Source: Streptomyces hayashii
Lineage (GTDB): Bacteria > Actinomycetota > Actinomycetes > Streptomycetales > Streptomycetaceae
DNA: 51,520 nucleotides
Assembly: GCF_024539815.1 (NCBI RefSeq)
Contig: NZ_JAHHIU010000112.1
Location: 1-51,520 of the forward strand
Reading direction: 5' to 3'
Shown: in pieces, positions 6,554-14,550 of the stretch
Position numbering within the stretch: position 1 is the stretch's first letter
Layout of the letters: each line of letters opens with the position of its first letter
Position numbers and translations under genes: made by a program
Notes under the pieces: model-generated
What the model was told of the DNA's origin: nothing
Database searches by the model: none
Seen by the model: only the letters and a program-made list of their open reading frames with translations

Positions 6554-8935
6554 ATGTCCACGGTCGAACACCAGGACGCCACCGTACTGACCGACCACGA
6601 ACTGAGCACCCTGGACGCGCACTGGCGGGCCGCCGACTACCTGGCCGCCGGACAGATCTACCTGATGTCCAACCCCCTGCTGACCGAGCCCCTGCGGCCC
6701 GAGCACATCAAGCCCCGGCTGCTCGGCCACTGGGGCACCTCGCCGGGCCTCAACCTCGTGTACACCCACCTCAACCGGGTGATCAAGGCACGCGGAATCG
6801 ACGCACTGTGCGTCTGGGGTCCGGGCCACGGAGGTCCGTCCGTCCTGGCCAACTCCTGGCTGGAGGGCAGCTACAGCGAGACCTACCCGGACGTGCCACG
6901 GGACGGGGTGGGCATGGCCCGGCTCTTCCGGCAGTTCTCCTTCCCCGGCGGTGTGCCCAGCCATGTGGCTCCGGAGACGCCCGGCTCGATCCACGAGGGC
7001 GGCGAGCTCGGCTACTCGCTCTCGCACGCCTACGGCGCAGCCTTCGACAATCCGGACCTGCTGGTCGCCTGCGTGATCGGCGACGGCGAGGCCGAGACCG
7101 GGCCGCTGGCCGCCGCCTGGCACTCGAACAAGTTCCTCGACCCCGCGCACGACGGAGCGGTGCTGCCGATCCTGCACCTCAACGGCTACAAGATCGCCAA
7201 CCCGACCGTGCTCTCCCGCCTGCCCGAGTCCGAACTCGACGACCTCCTGCGGGGGTACGGCCACGAGCCGATCCACGTCACCGGCGACGACCCGCTCCAG
7301 GTGCACCGGGCCATGGCGGCCGCGATGGACGACGCCCTGGACCGGATCGCCGTGATGCAGCGGACCGCACGCGAGGACGGCGTCACCGAGCGCGTGCACT
7401 GGCCCATGATCGTGCTGCGCACGCCGAAGGGCTGGACCGGCCCCGCCGAGGTGGACGGCGTCCCCGTCGAGGGCACCTGGCGCGCGCACCAGGTCCCCCT
7501 GGCCGGGGTCAGGGAGAACCCCGAGCACCTCCGCCGACTGGAGACGTGGCTGCACTCCTACCGGCCCGAGGAGCTCTTCGGCCCCGACGGACGGCCCGTC
7601 GCCGACGTCCTCGCCTGCGTCCCCGACGGCGCCAAGCGGCTCGGCGCCACCCCGCACGCCAACGGCGGCCTGCTCGTCCGCGACCTCCCCCTGCCGGCGC
7701 TCGACGAGTTCGCCGTACCCGTCGACAAGCCGGGCGCCACCCTGCACGAGCCCACCCGCGTCCTCGGCGACCTCCTCGCCCGGGTGATGAAGGACACCGG
7801 CGGGCGTCGCGACTTCCGGCTGGTCGGACCCGACGAGACCGCATCCAACCGGCTCCAGGCCGTCTTCGACGTCACCGGAAAGGCGTGGCAGGCCGAACAC
7901 CTGCCGGTCGACGAGCACCTGGAACACCACGGCCGGGTCATGGAGATCCTCTCCGAACACACCTGCCAGGGCTGGCTGGAGGGCTATCTGCTGACCGGCC
8001 GGCACGGACTGTTCTCCTGCTACGAGGCGTTCGTCCACATCGTCGACTCGATGGTCAACCAGCACATCAAGTGGCTCAAGACATCGAGGGAGCTGGCCTG
8101 GCGCGCACCCATCGCCTCCCTCAACTACCTGCTCACCTCGCACGTATGGCGCCAGGACCACAACGGCTTCTCCCACCAGGACCCCGGCTTCGTCGACCAC
8201 GTCCTCAACAAGAGCCCGGACGTCGTACGCGTCTACCTGCCGCCGGACGCCAACACCCTGCTGTCGGTGGCCGACCACGTCCTGCGCAGCCGTGACTACG
8301 TCAACGTCGTCGTCGCCGGCAAGCAGCCGTGCTTCGACTGGCTGTCCATGGACGACGCCCGCGCCCACTGCGCCCGCGGCGCCGGGACCTGGGAGTGGGC
8401 CGGGACGGACCACGGCGGTGAACCCGACGTGGTCCTGGCCTGCGCCGGCGACGTGCCCACCCAGGAGGTGCTCGCCGCCGCCCAACTGCTGCGCCGACAC
8501 CTGCCGGACCTCGCCGTCCGCGTGGTCAACGTCGTCGACATGACCCGGCTGCTGCCGCGTGAGGAACACCCCCACGGTATGAGCGACTTCGAGTACGACG
8601 GCCTGTTCACCACCGACAAGCCAGTGATCTTCGCCTACCACGGCTACCCCTGGCTCATCCACCGCCTCGCCTACCGCCGCACCGGCCACCGCAACCTGCA
8701 CGTACGCGGCTACAAGGAGTCCGGCACCACGACCACGCCGTTCGACATGGTCGTCCGCAACGACCTCGACCGCTACCGCCTCGTCATGGACGTCATCGAC
8801 CGCGTCCCCGGCCTCGCCGTGCGCGCCGCCGCCGTACGCCAGCAGATGGCCGACGCACGCACCCGGCACCAGGCCTGGATCCGCGAGCACGGCACCGACC
8901 TGCCCGAGGTCGCCGACTGGACCTGGAACAGCTGA
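6554..8935 (+). CDS. Xylulose-5-phosphate/fructose-6-phosphate phosphoketolase
   Basis: The product is 793 residues, the family's usual length. This thiamine-diphosphate enzyme cleaves xylulose-5-P or fructose-6-P with phosphate to give acetyl-phosphate and glyceraldehyde-3-P or erythrose-4-P. Visible motifs are LGHWGTSPGLN (H59), WGPGHGGPS (H92) and the diphosphate/Mg site GDGEAETGPLAAAWHSN (177-192). The HEGGELGYSLSHAYGAA segment and the C-terminal domain are complete. The ATG at 6554 starts the conserved part. It is 196 bases downstream of the USP remnant on the same strand and may share its DevR-like promoter. In dormancy it could provide acetyl-phosphate and ATP when respiration is limited (inference). 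Confidence 0.95.
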   Translation: MSTVEHQDATVLTDHELSTLDAHWRAADYLAAGQIYLMSNPLLTEPLRPEHIKPRLLGHWGTSPGLNLVYTHLNRVIKARGIDALCVWGPGHGGPSVLANSWLEGSYSETYPDVPRDGVGMARLFRQFSFPGGVPSHVAPETPGSIHEGGELGYSLSHAYGAAFDNPDLLVACVIGDGEAETGPLAAAWHSNKFLDPAHDGAVLPILHLNGYKIANPTVLSRLPESELDDLLRGYGHEPIHVTGDDPLQVHRAMAAAMDDALDRIAVMQRTAREDGVTERVHWPMIVLRTPKGWTGPAEVDGVPVEGTWRAHQVPLAGVRENPEHLRRLETWLHSYRPEELFGPDGRPVADVLACVPDGAKRLGATPHANGGLLVRDLPLPALDEFAVPVDKPGATLHEPTRVLGDLLARVMKDTGGRRDFRLVGPDETASNRLQAVFDVTGKAWQAEHLPVDEHLEHHGRVMEILSEHTCQGWLEGYLLTGRHGLFSCYEAFVHIVDSMVNQHIKWLKTSRELAWRAPIASLNYLLTSHVWRQDHNGFSHQDPGFVDHVLNKSPDVVRVYLPPDANTLLSVADHVLRSRDYVNVVVAGKQPCFDWLSMDDARAHCARGAGTWEWAGTDHGGEPDVVLACAGDVPTQEVLAAAQLLRRHLPDLAVRVVNVVDMTRLLPREEHPHGMSDFEYDGLFTTDKPVIFAYHGYPWLIHRLAYRRTGHRNLHVRGYKESGTTTTPFDMVVRNDLDRYRLVMDVIDRVPGLAVRAAAVRQQMADARTRHQAWIREHGTDLPEVADWTWNS

Positions 8936-9277
8936 CCCACCCCGCACCGCCCGTAAGGAACTCACCGCCGTACCCCTCCGTGCGGGTGCTGCGGGAGGTC
9001 GCCGGGACGCTGGACCCACACCCCCGAGGACTGGACTGACGGCCCGGAGGCGGGGGTCGCGATCGACGCACCGGTCAGGACCCGTCCGGCGTGGGAAGAC
9101 ACGCGGCCGTCGCCCTGGCCCTCCGCGGCGCTTCCGCGTGGCCGTCCGCCGTCCGCCATCAAGGGACCGTCCGGCGCGCGAGCTGGGCCGGACGGCCCAA
9201 GCGGATCAGGTGATAGCCGGACAAGCTGGATGTGCAGCGCGACTCGGCATGCGAACGAAGGGATGGTGAGGAGGGTC
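8936..9277. other. Intergenic region between phosphoketolase and alcohol dehydrogenase
   Basis: No convincing gene is seen on either strand. The only clear element is the palindromic box at 9184-9199, with an isolated GGGACC half-site just before it at 9173-9178. Confidence 0.5.
9184..9199. promoter_or_regulatory. DevR/OsdR-like box upstream of the alcohol dehydrogenase
   Basis: TGGGCCGGACGGCCCA has perfect 7-bp arms around a central GA. It has the same architecture as TGGGCCATGTGGCCCA at 5978-5993. It lies 78 bases upstream of the dehydrogenase ATG. Confidence 0.55.
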
Positions 9278-10348
9278 ATGAAAGGCTTCGTCTTCCACGG
9301 CCCCGGGCAGTCCGCCTGGGAGGAGGTCCCGGACCCTGGCATCAAGGAGCCCACCGACGCCATCGTGCGGGTGGACGCCGTCTCCATCTGCGGTACGGAC
9401 CTGCACATCCTCAAGGGTGACGTACCCGAGGTGCGTCCGGGGACGGTCCTGGGCCACGAGGCGGTAGGCGAGATCGTCGAGGTCGGCGGCGACGTCCGGA
9501 CCGTCCGCCCGGGCGACCGTGTGCTGGTCTCGTGCATCAGCGCGTGCGGTCGCTGCCGCTACTGCCGTGAGGGCAGCTACGGCCAGTGCCGCGGCGGCGG
9601 GGGCTGGATCCTGGGCCATCTGATCGACGGTGCCCAGGCCGAGTATGTCCGTGTCCCCTTCGCCGACCTGTCGGTGCACGCCCTGCCCAGTGCGGTCGGC
9701 AGCAAGGACGCCGTCCTGCTCGCGGACATCTTCCCGACCTCGTACGAGGTGGGCGTGCTCAACGGACGGGTCCGTCCGGGAGACACCGTCGCCGTCGTCG
9801 GAGCCGGGCCCGTCGGCCTCGCGGCGATCGCCACCGCGCGCCTGTTCGCACCCGAGCGGATCGTCGCCGTCGACCTGGCCGCGTCCCGGCTGGAGGCGGC
9901 CGAACGGCTCGGCGCCGATGCCGTGGCCGATGCCCGCGAGGACCCCGAGCTGCTGATCGCCGATCTCACCGACGGGCTCGGCGCCGACGTCGTCATCGAG
10001 GCGGTCGGGGCGCCGGAGAGCTTCGAGATGTGCACCCGCATGGTGCGCCCCGGCGGCCACGTCGCCAACGTCGGCGTGCACGGCAAGCCCGTCACCCTGC
10101 ACCTGGAAGACCTGTGGATCAAGAACGTGACCATCACCACCGGTCTGGTCGACACCCACTCCACGCCCACCCTGCTGCGCATGGCCGCCGCGGGCCGGCT
10201 GCCCACCGCACAGCTGGTCACCCACACCTTCCCCCTGGACCGCATGGAGGAGGCGTACGACATCTTCGCCCGGGCCGCCGGCACCGGCGCGCTCAAGGTG
10301 GTCCTCGGCGAGCAGTCGCACGAGGAGGTCGCCGTCCGGGCGGCCTGA
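9278..10348 (+). CDS. Zinc-dependent medium-chain alcohol dehydrogenase
   Basis: The product is 356 residues from the ATG at 9278, directly after an AGGAGG site; the upstream start at 9230 adds non-conserved residues. Catalytic zinc ligands are C38 and the H60-E61 pair in GHEAVGE. Structural-zinc cysteines are C90, C93, C96 and C104. The Rossmann motif VAVVGAGPVG spans 171-180. The family oxidises or reduces alcohols and aldehydes with NAD(P). The substrate is unknown, but ethanol or acetaldehyde would fit beside phosphoketolase. The next gene starts 19 bases downstream, suggesting an operon. Confidence 0.92.
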   Translation: MKGFVFHGPGQSAWEEVPDPGIKEPTDAIVRVDAVSICGTDLHILKGDVPEVRPGTVLGHEAVGEIVEVGGDVRTVRPGDRVLVSCISACGRCRYCREGSYGQCRGGGGWILGHLIDGAQAEYVRVPFADLSVHALPSAVGSKDAVLLADIFPTSYEVGVLNGRVRPGDTVAVVGAGPVGLAAIATARLFAPERIVAVDLAASRLEAAERLGADAVADAREDPELLIADLTDGLGADVVIEAVGAPESFEMCTRMVRPGGHVANVGVHGKPVTLHLEDLWIKNVTITTGLVDTHSTPTLLRMAAAGRLPTAQLVTHTFPLDRMEEAYDIFARAAGTGALKVVLGEQSHEEVAVRAA

Positions 10349-10367
10349 CGAGAGGACGTGACAGGTC

Positions 10368-11042
10368 ATGACCGAACAGCACACGACGAAGGCGCCGGAG
10401 GGAGCGCCGTCGGGCGATCTGGGCCGACGGCTCGCCACACGCCGCACCCGACTCGGACTGACGCGCGAGGAGACGGCCGGCCGGGCGGGCATGGATCCCG
10501 GCTACCTGAGGCACCTGGAGGAACATCCCGACGCCTCACCGAGCCACGGCGCGCTGCTCCGACTGGCGGGAGCCCTGGAGACCACCGTCCCGTCACTCGC
10601 CGGAGGCGACGCCGACCAGCCCCCGGGTCCCGGACTTGCCGGGCACTCACCCGAGTTCACCGAGCTCAGCAGGACCGAGTGCGGCGACCTGCTCTCCACG
10701 CACGGCGTGGGAAGGCTCGCGGTCTCCACCGACCAGGGCCCGGTGATCGTCCCCGTCAACTACAGCGTCATCGAGGGCACGATCGTCTTCAGAACCGCGC
10801 GCGGCGCGACGCCGTCGCTGGGGATCGGCGGCAAGGTCGCCTTCGAGATCGACCGCATCGACGACGCGTTCAGCCAGGGCTGGAGCGTGCTGGTGCGGGG
10901 CCGCGCACGCATGGTCACGGACGTCGAGGAGGCGGGACGGCTCGCACGCCAGGCGCACAGCACCCCGTGGGCCGGCGGCCGCCGTGACGTGTGGGTGCGC
11001 GTCGAACCGTACGCCGTCACGGGACGCCGCATCACGGTCTGA
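10368..11042 (+). CDS. XRE helix-turn-helix fused to a PPOX-type flavin-binding domain
   Basis: The product is 224 residues. Residues about 18-78 form a Cro/C1-type helix-turn-helix (LGRRLATRRTRLGLTREETA, AGMDPGYLRHLEE). Residues about 95-220 form a pyridoxamine-5'-phosphate-oxidase-like split barrel (GRLAVSTDQGPVIVPVNYSV, FRTARG, GWSVLVRGRARMV). PPOX domains bind FMN or F420. The fusion suggests a regulator or chaperone that senses flavin or redox state, or an enzyme that retains a DNA-binding module. It follows the dehydrogenase by 19 bases. Confidence 0.85.
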   Translation: MTEQHTTKAPEGAPSGDLGRRLATRRTRLGLTREETAGRAGMDPGYLRHLEEHPDASPSHGALLRLAGALETTVPSLAGGDADQPPGPGLAGHSPEFTELSRTECGDLLSTHGVGRLAVSTDQGPVIVPVNYSVIEGTIVFRTARGATPSLGIGGKVAFEIDRIDDAFSQGWSVLVRGRARMVTDVEEAGRLARQAHSTPWAGGRRDVWVRVEPYAVTGRRITV

Positions 11043-11060
11043 ACCGGGTCGCTCTCAGGC

Positions 11061-11087
11061 CGGCCAGGGACCATCGGTCCCCGGCCG
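11061..11087. promoter_or_regulatory. Long palindrome: terminator and/or DevR-like box
   Basis: CGGCC-A-GGGACC, loop ATC, GGTCCC-C-GGCCG forms a stem with one mismatch, starting 19 bases after the XRE-PPOX stop. The core GGGACCATCGGTCCC (11067-11081) also resembles the dormancy box, although its arms are spaced by one more base than in the other copies. It lies 75 bases upstream of the next PPOX gene. Terminator, operator or both are possible. Confidence 0.5.
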
Positions 11088-11155
11088 CCGGCTCCTCACG
11101 GCTTGAGGACGGCCCGGCGCGGCCCGGATTCACCAGGTGAGAGACGAGAAGGCAG

Positions 11156-11596
11156 ATGGACGCCAACGACGGATTCCGCGAACTCGACCGGCAGGAGTGC
11201 CTGAGCCTGCTGGCCAAGGCGCCGGTGGGACGCATCGTGTACACCCGGCACGCGCTGCCGGCGGTCCTGCCGGTCAACTTCGCCCTGGACCGCGACGGCG
11301 CGGTGCTGGTACGCACCTCGGCCGCGTCGGAACTGGTGCGCGCGATCGACGGAGCAGTGGTCGCCTTCGAGGCCGACGAGGTCGACGCGGCCACGCACTC
11401 CGGATGGAGCGTCGTGGTCACCGGAGCCGCCGGCCTGATCACCGACCCCGCCGAGCACGAACGGCTGCTGCGCACCGGACCCCGTTCCTGGGTGTCGGCG
11501 TCTCGGGAGATCTTCGTACGCATCGATCCGGAGCTGGTCACCGGGCGCGAACTCGCAGCCGGACGCACCCTGTACGGCGTACCCCTTCCCTTCTGA
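11156..11596 (+). CDS. Stand-alone PPOX-type flavin-binding protein
   Basis: The product is 146 residues. It starts MDANDGFRELDRQECLSLLA, followed by GRIVYTRHALPAVLPVNFAL, the usual beginning of a PPOX split barrel. The later strands AVVAFEADEVD, GWSVVVTGAAGLI and the C-terminal VTGREL are also typical. The fold binds a flavin-type cofactor at a dimer interface. The sequence is clearly related to the PPOX half of the preceding fusion and to the gene at 12003-12428. Such proteins occur in actinobacterial dormancy regulons. Substrate is unknown. Confidence 0.85.
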   Translation: MDANDGFRELDRQECLSLLAKAPVGRIVYTRHALPAVLPVNFALDRDGAVLVRTSAASELVRAIDGAVVAFEADEVDAATHSGWSVVVTGAAGLITDPAEHERLLRTGPRSWVSASREIFVRIDPELVTGRELAAGRTLYGVPLPF

Positions 11597-11621
11597 ACGG
11601 CCCTTGCCAGAAGGGCCGTTC
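11595..11621 (+). terminator. Hairpin terminator overlapping the stop of the PPOX gene
   Basis: An 11-bp perfect stem, GAACGGCCCTT/AAGGGCCGTTC, encloses the loop GCCAG. It begins within the TGA stop codon of the preceding gene. Confidence 0.75.
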
Positions 11622-11960
11622 GGCGCTCGGTCGGGCCCGCTCGGCGTCTGCCGCGGGCCGCGGAGCCCGAAAGCATCGTCCGCGCAGGCTTACGGGCGTC
11701 GGACCGGGCCGAGGCGGAGGCCGAGCGGCGCGGCGTCGCCCTTCGTCTGCTGTACGCCACCTCGTCCGCTGACGGTGGTGAGGACTTGGCCGGCTCACCG
11801 ACACCGCGGTGTGCGGGCGGGGACCCCGCAGATCGCCGTCCGGCAGGCGCCAGAGCTGCTCGCGGACGCTGACGAGGCCCCGCTCCTGGTGTGCTCTGTC
11901 GGGTTGCGCACGCCGTTCCGTTCCGCGGTACGCCGTCGCGCAGGTCGTGGTGGGTGCTCA
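11622..11960 (+). pseudogene. Probable frameshifted remnant of a universal stress protein gene
   Basis: No intact gene fills this 400-base interval. In one frame (about 11663-11770) PESIVRAGLRASDRAEAEAE followed by RRGVALRLLYA resembles the beta1-alpha1-beta2 part of a Usp domain (usual pattern DGSPES-RAL-WA-EA-RRGV-LRL). After a shift into another frame (about 11797-11930), HRGVRAGTPQIAVRQAPELL and LLVCSVG resemble the following strand and helix. The N-terminal GVDGS strand and the C-terminal ATP loop cannot be found. The assignment is tentative. Confidence 0.4.
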
Positions 11961-12002
11961 CGGCTGACGTTGTTCAGCCGAACCCGGAGGGATCGTGGGC
12001 CG

Positions 12003-12428
12003 TCAGTCGTGTGCCGACACGCGAAGCCCGGTGACCAGATCGGGGCGGATACGGACGGCGTGATCCATCCTCTGCGTGCTCCAGGGACGCAGCAGGGCCT
12101 GGTAGCGCGCCAGTTCCCGCGGATCGGTGACCAGCCGCGCGTAGCCGGTGACGACCACGCTCCATCCGCCATGCGTGACGGGGTCGATGTCGTCGGCCTC
12201 GTAGGCGACGACTGCGCCCTCACCCCCGGCGTGCCCGGTGTACCGGGTCAGCGCGGCGTCACCGTGGGTGCGGATGACGATGTCGCCGTCGACCAGGACA
12301 TGGTTGACCGGACGGATGGTCGGCAGCGCCTGCCGGGTGAAGACGATCCGGCCCAGGGAGACACCGCCCAGGAGCCGCAGCGCCTCCGCGCCTGTCAGCT
12401 CGACACTCCGGATCGTCGGGTCGCTCAC
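12003..12428 (-). CDS. Stand-alone PPOX-type flavin-binding protein
   Basis: The product is 141 residues, with GGAG 6 bases before the ATG. SVELTGAEALRLLGGVSLGR followed by IVFTRQALPTIRPVNHVLVD is a PPOX-barrel start, and AVVAYEADDID plus GWSVVVTGYARLV match the other members. It is the third PPOX protein in 2 kb and is on the opposite strand from the other two. An upstream palindrome at 12560-12573 lies between it and the divergent hypothetical gene. Confidence 0.85.
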   Translation of the reverse strand: MSDPTIRSVELTGAEALRLLGGVSLGRIVFTRQALPTIRPVNHVLVDGDIVIRTHGDAALTRYTGHAGGEGAVVAYEADDIDPVTHGGWSVVVTGYARLVTDPRELARYQALLRPWSTQRMDHAVRIRPDLVTGLRVSAHD

Positions 12429-12559
12429 AGTTCTCCGTCTCCCGCCGCCATGTGTGCTCTGACCGTGTGCGGAGCGACACCGCGGGGGATCGGTGCCGCT
12501 CCTGATGCCACTGTCCCTCGGGGACGCCCTTCCCGCTGGTGCCGAAGGTCCCGCCGGTG

Positions 12560-12573
12560 GGGCCGAATGTCCC
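12560..12573. promoter_or_regulatory. DevR/OsdR-like box in the divergent region
   Basis: GGGCCGAATGTCCC fits GGGCC-N4-GTCCC; on the other strand it reads GGGACATTCGGCCC. It lies 131 bases from the leftward PPOX gene and 98 bases from the rightward hypothetical gene start. Confidence 0.45.
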
Positions 12574-12671
12574 TTTCACCACGTGCGGGCCAGGCCCTGT
12601 CCGACGATGATCGTGTCGTGGCGGGTCTTCTCCGTGGAATCGGCCGACGTTGTCGTGAGAGGGTCCTGCAT

Positions 12672-13154
12672 GTGATCAGTCAGGATGGCGTCCGGGTCCG
12701 CGAGCTCGTACTCGTGGAGGGAGTTCGCCCTGCGGACGTGGTGTGTGTTCATCGCGAAGCGCTTCACGTGCTGCGTTCGAGCATCGACGCGGCCCACATC
12801 GACGCCTACAGCGACGACGACTGGCCGACCGAAGTCCTGCACTCGTACGAGCATGCGCTGTCACTGGCTCGGCAGGAGGTCGTGAGCGGTACCCGGTCCA
12901 GGCGTTCCGACCCTGGCATGGGAATCGACCTCGATGTCCGGGACGACGGGCAATTCGAGGTGCTGTCGGACTTGGCGCCCTACACGATCCACGCCGAAGG
13001 CTGGAGGGACGGCCGGCTGGTGTTCAGCGCCAGCGACTCGGGAACGGCCCTGTGGATCGAGGTCACGCGGGAACAGGAAGCAGCACTCCTGTCCCGATTG
13101 GGTCGGCTGGGGATCTCATCGGGTGTGCTCACCGTCCTGGCGCCCGGGCGCTGA
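12672..13154 (+). CDS. Hypothetical protein, unrecognised family
   Basis: A GTG at 12672 gives 160 residues; the GAGAGGG 8 bases upstream is a plausible ribosome site. The frame is open much further upstream, but the residues there look non-coding. The N-terminal third reads VRVRELVLVEGVRPADVVCV, then EALHVLRSSIDAAHIDAYSD. The C-terminal part (LDVRDDGQFEVLSDLAPYTI, then HAEGWRDGRLVFSASDSGTA) looks like a beta-rich domain. There are no transmembrane segments or signal peptide. I do not recognise it. Its position behind a DevR-like box suggests a dormancy role. Confidence 0.55.
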   Translation: MISQDGVRVRELVLVEGVRPADVVCVHREALHVLRSSIDAAHIDAYSDDDWPTEVLHSYEHALSLARQEVVSGTRSRRSDPGMGIDLDVRDDGQFEVLSDLAPYTIHAEGWRDGRLVFSASDSGTALWIEVTREQEAALLSRLGRLGISSGVLTVLAPGR

Positions 13155-13159
13155 GAACC

Positions 13160-13294
13160 GCGGACGCCGGGCGGGGCGGTCCGGCCCAGCACGGCGTCGA
13201 TCTTCGTACGGGCGTACGCCAGGGGCTCCTTGTCCACCGCGCCGTCGCAACGCAGCCGAACCGTGGGTGTCGCCTGGGTGCCGTCGCTGTTCAT
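13160..13294 (-). pseudogene. 5' remnant of an HPF/RafS-like ribosome hibernation factor gene
   Basis: A strong GAGGAGG site 8 bases before the ATG at 13294 is intact. The start MNSDGTQATPTVRLRCDGAV followed by YARTKIDAVLGR resembles the first strand and helix of actinobacterial S30EA/HPF proteins (usual pattern V-A-YA-KI-AVL). After about 40 residues similarity ends. The frame then runs antisense through the hypothetical gene to a stop at 12980. The rest of the domain is missing, so the gene is 3'-truncated. RafS, a mycobacterial HPF paralogue, is a DosR target. Confidence 0.5.
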
Positions 13295-13335
13295 CAGGGG
13301 TTCCTCCTCAAGGAAGTCACCAGGGCCGGCGCGGC

Positions 13336-14550
13336 TCAGACCCCGGTGGCGGGGAGCCACAGGTCGGGGCCGAAGACCTCGTACCGGATGCGCTGTGCGG
13401 GGACCCCGGCGCGCAGCAGCCTGCCGCGCACGTCCCGCATGAAGGGCAGCGGGCCGCACAGGAACACGGTGGCGCCATCGGGGAGTTCGACACCGCTCAG
13501 GTCCATCAGGCCGGTGCGGGCGTCGGGTTCCGGCGCTCCCGGGTGCTCGTACCAGAAGACGGCGCGGGCGGACGGCAGTTGCGCGACGAGCTCGTGCGTC
13601 TCGGCCCGCAGGGCGTGGTCGGCGGGGGAGCGGTCGGCGTGCAGGACCAGTACCGGGCGGGTCGAGCCGAGGGCCGCGAGGTGGGCCAGTATCCCCGTCA
13701 TGGGGGTGCAGCCGATGCCCGCCGAGACGAGCAGGAGCGGCGTGGCGGAGTCCGCCCGGTCGTCGAGGAAGACGTCGCCGAAAGGGGCGGACAGCAGCAG
13801 CTCGTCCTCTTGGCGGACGCCGTCGTGCAGCAGGGAGGAGACCTCGCCGTCCGGGCTGCCGGCGTCGCCCCTGACCCGTTTCACGGTGATCCGCCGCAGG
13901 TCTCCGCCCGGGGCCGAGGACAGGCTGTACTGGCGCAGCTGGTGTGTTCCGTCGGCCATGCCCACCCGGACGCTCACGTACTGGCCCGCCCGGGCCCGCG
14001 GCACCGCCTCGCCGTCGGCCGGACGGAGCAGGAAAGACACCACGTCGGCGGTCTCGGCACGGCGTTCGACGACCGTCCAGGGCCGCCAGATCCCACCGGG
14101 CTGAACGCCCGCGTCCTGGTAGAGGAGGGCCTCGCGACTGATGAGGGCGCCGGCCATCAGCCAGTAGACCTCGTCCCAGGCCGCCGCCACCTCCGGAGTG
14201 ACCGCGTCGCCGAGGACCTCGGCGATCGCGCCGAACAGGTACTTGTGGACGATCGTGTACTGGTCGTCGGTGACGCCGACGGCGGCGTGCTTGTGGGCGA
14301 TCCGGGACAGCAGCGCGTCCGGCCGGGCTTCGGGACTCTCCAGCAACGCTCCGGCGAATCCGGCGATCGACGCCGCCAGGGCCCGGCGTTGGGCGCCGCT
14401 GGCCTGGTTGCCGCGGTTGAACATCCCGTCGAGCAGCTCCGGACGGTCGTGGAACATCGTGGCGTAGAAGCGGGCGGTGATCTCGTCGAGCGCTCCGGCC
14501 ACGGCGGGCAGGGTGGCCCGTACGAGGGCGGCGGATTCTGCGGACAGCAT
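13336..14550 (-). CDS. hmp: Flavohemoglobin (nitric oxide dioxygenase)
   Basis: The product is 404 residues, with GGGAG 5 bases before the ATG. The N-terminal globin domain has B10 tyrosine Y29 (ITARFYATMF) and proximal histidine H88 in IAHKHAAVG. The reductase part has the FAD motif RQYS (206-209), the NAD(P) motif GIGCTP (278-283) and a C-terminal FGPDLWLP. The enzyme oxidises NO to nitrate with O2 and NAD(P)H in the cytoplasm. It is 41 bases upstream of the HPF remnant on the same strand and is divergent from the sensor kinase. NO detoxification next to a possible NO/O2-sensing kinase is a coherent pairing. Confidence 0.95.
   Translation of the reverse strand: MLSAESAALVRATLPAVAGALDEITARFYATMFHDRPELLDGMFNRGNQASGAQRRALAASIAGFAGALLESPEARPDALLSRIAHKHAAVGVTDDQYTIVHKYLFGAIAEVLGDAVTPEVAAAWDEVYWLMAGALISREALLYQDAGVQPGGIWRPWTVVERRAETADVVSFLLRPADGEAVPRARAGQYVSVRVGMADGTHQLRQYSLSSAPGGDLRRITVKRVRGDAGSPDGEVSSLLHDGVRQEDELLLSAPFGDVFLDDRADSATPLLLVSAGIGCTPMTGILAHLAALGSTRPVLVLHADRSPADHALRAETHELVAQLPSARAVFWYEHPGAPEPDARTGLMDLSGVELPDGATVFLCGPLPFMRDVRGRLLRAGVPAQRIRYEVFGPDLWLPATGV

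Noticed and set aside
5446..6609. 387-codon version of the cyclic-nucleotide-binding protein
   Set aside because: The upstream part is out-of-frame with the USP remnant and lacks a ribosome site; the ATG at 5910 has a good one.
6140..9019. 959-codon leftward open frame
   Set aside because: It is the antisense shadow of the phosphoketolase gene, with a repetitive Gly/Val/Asp composition.
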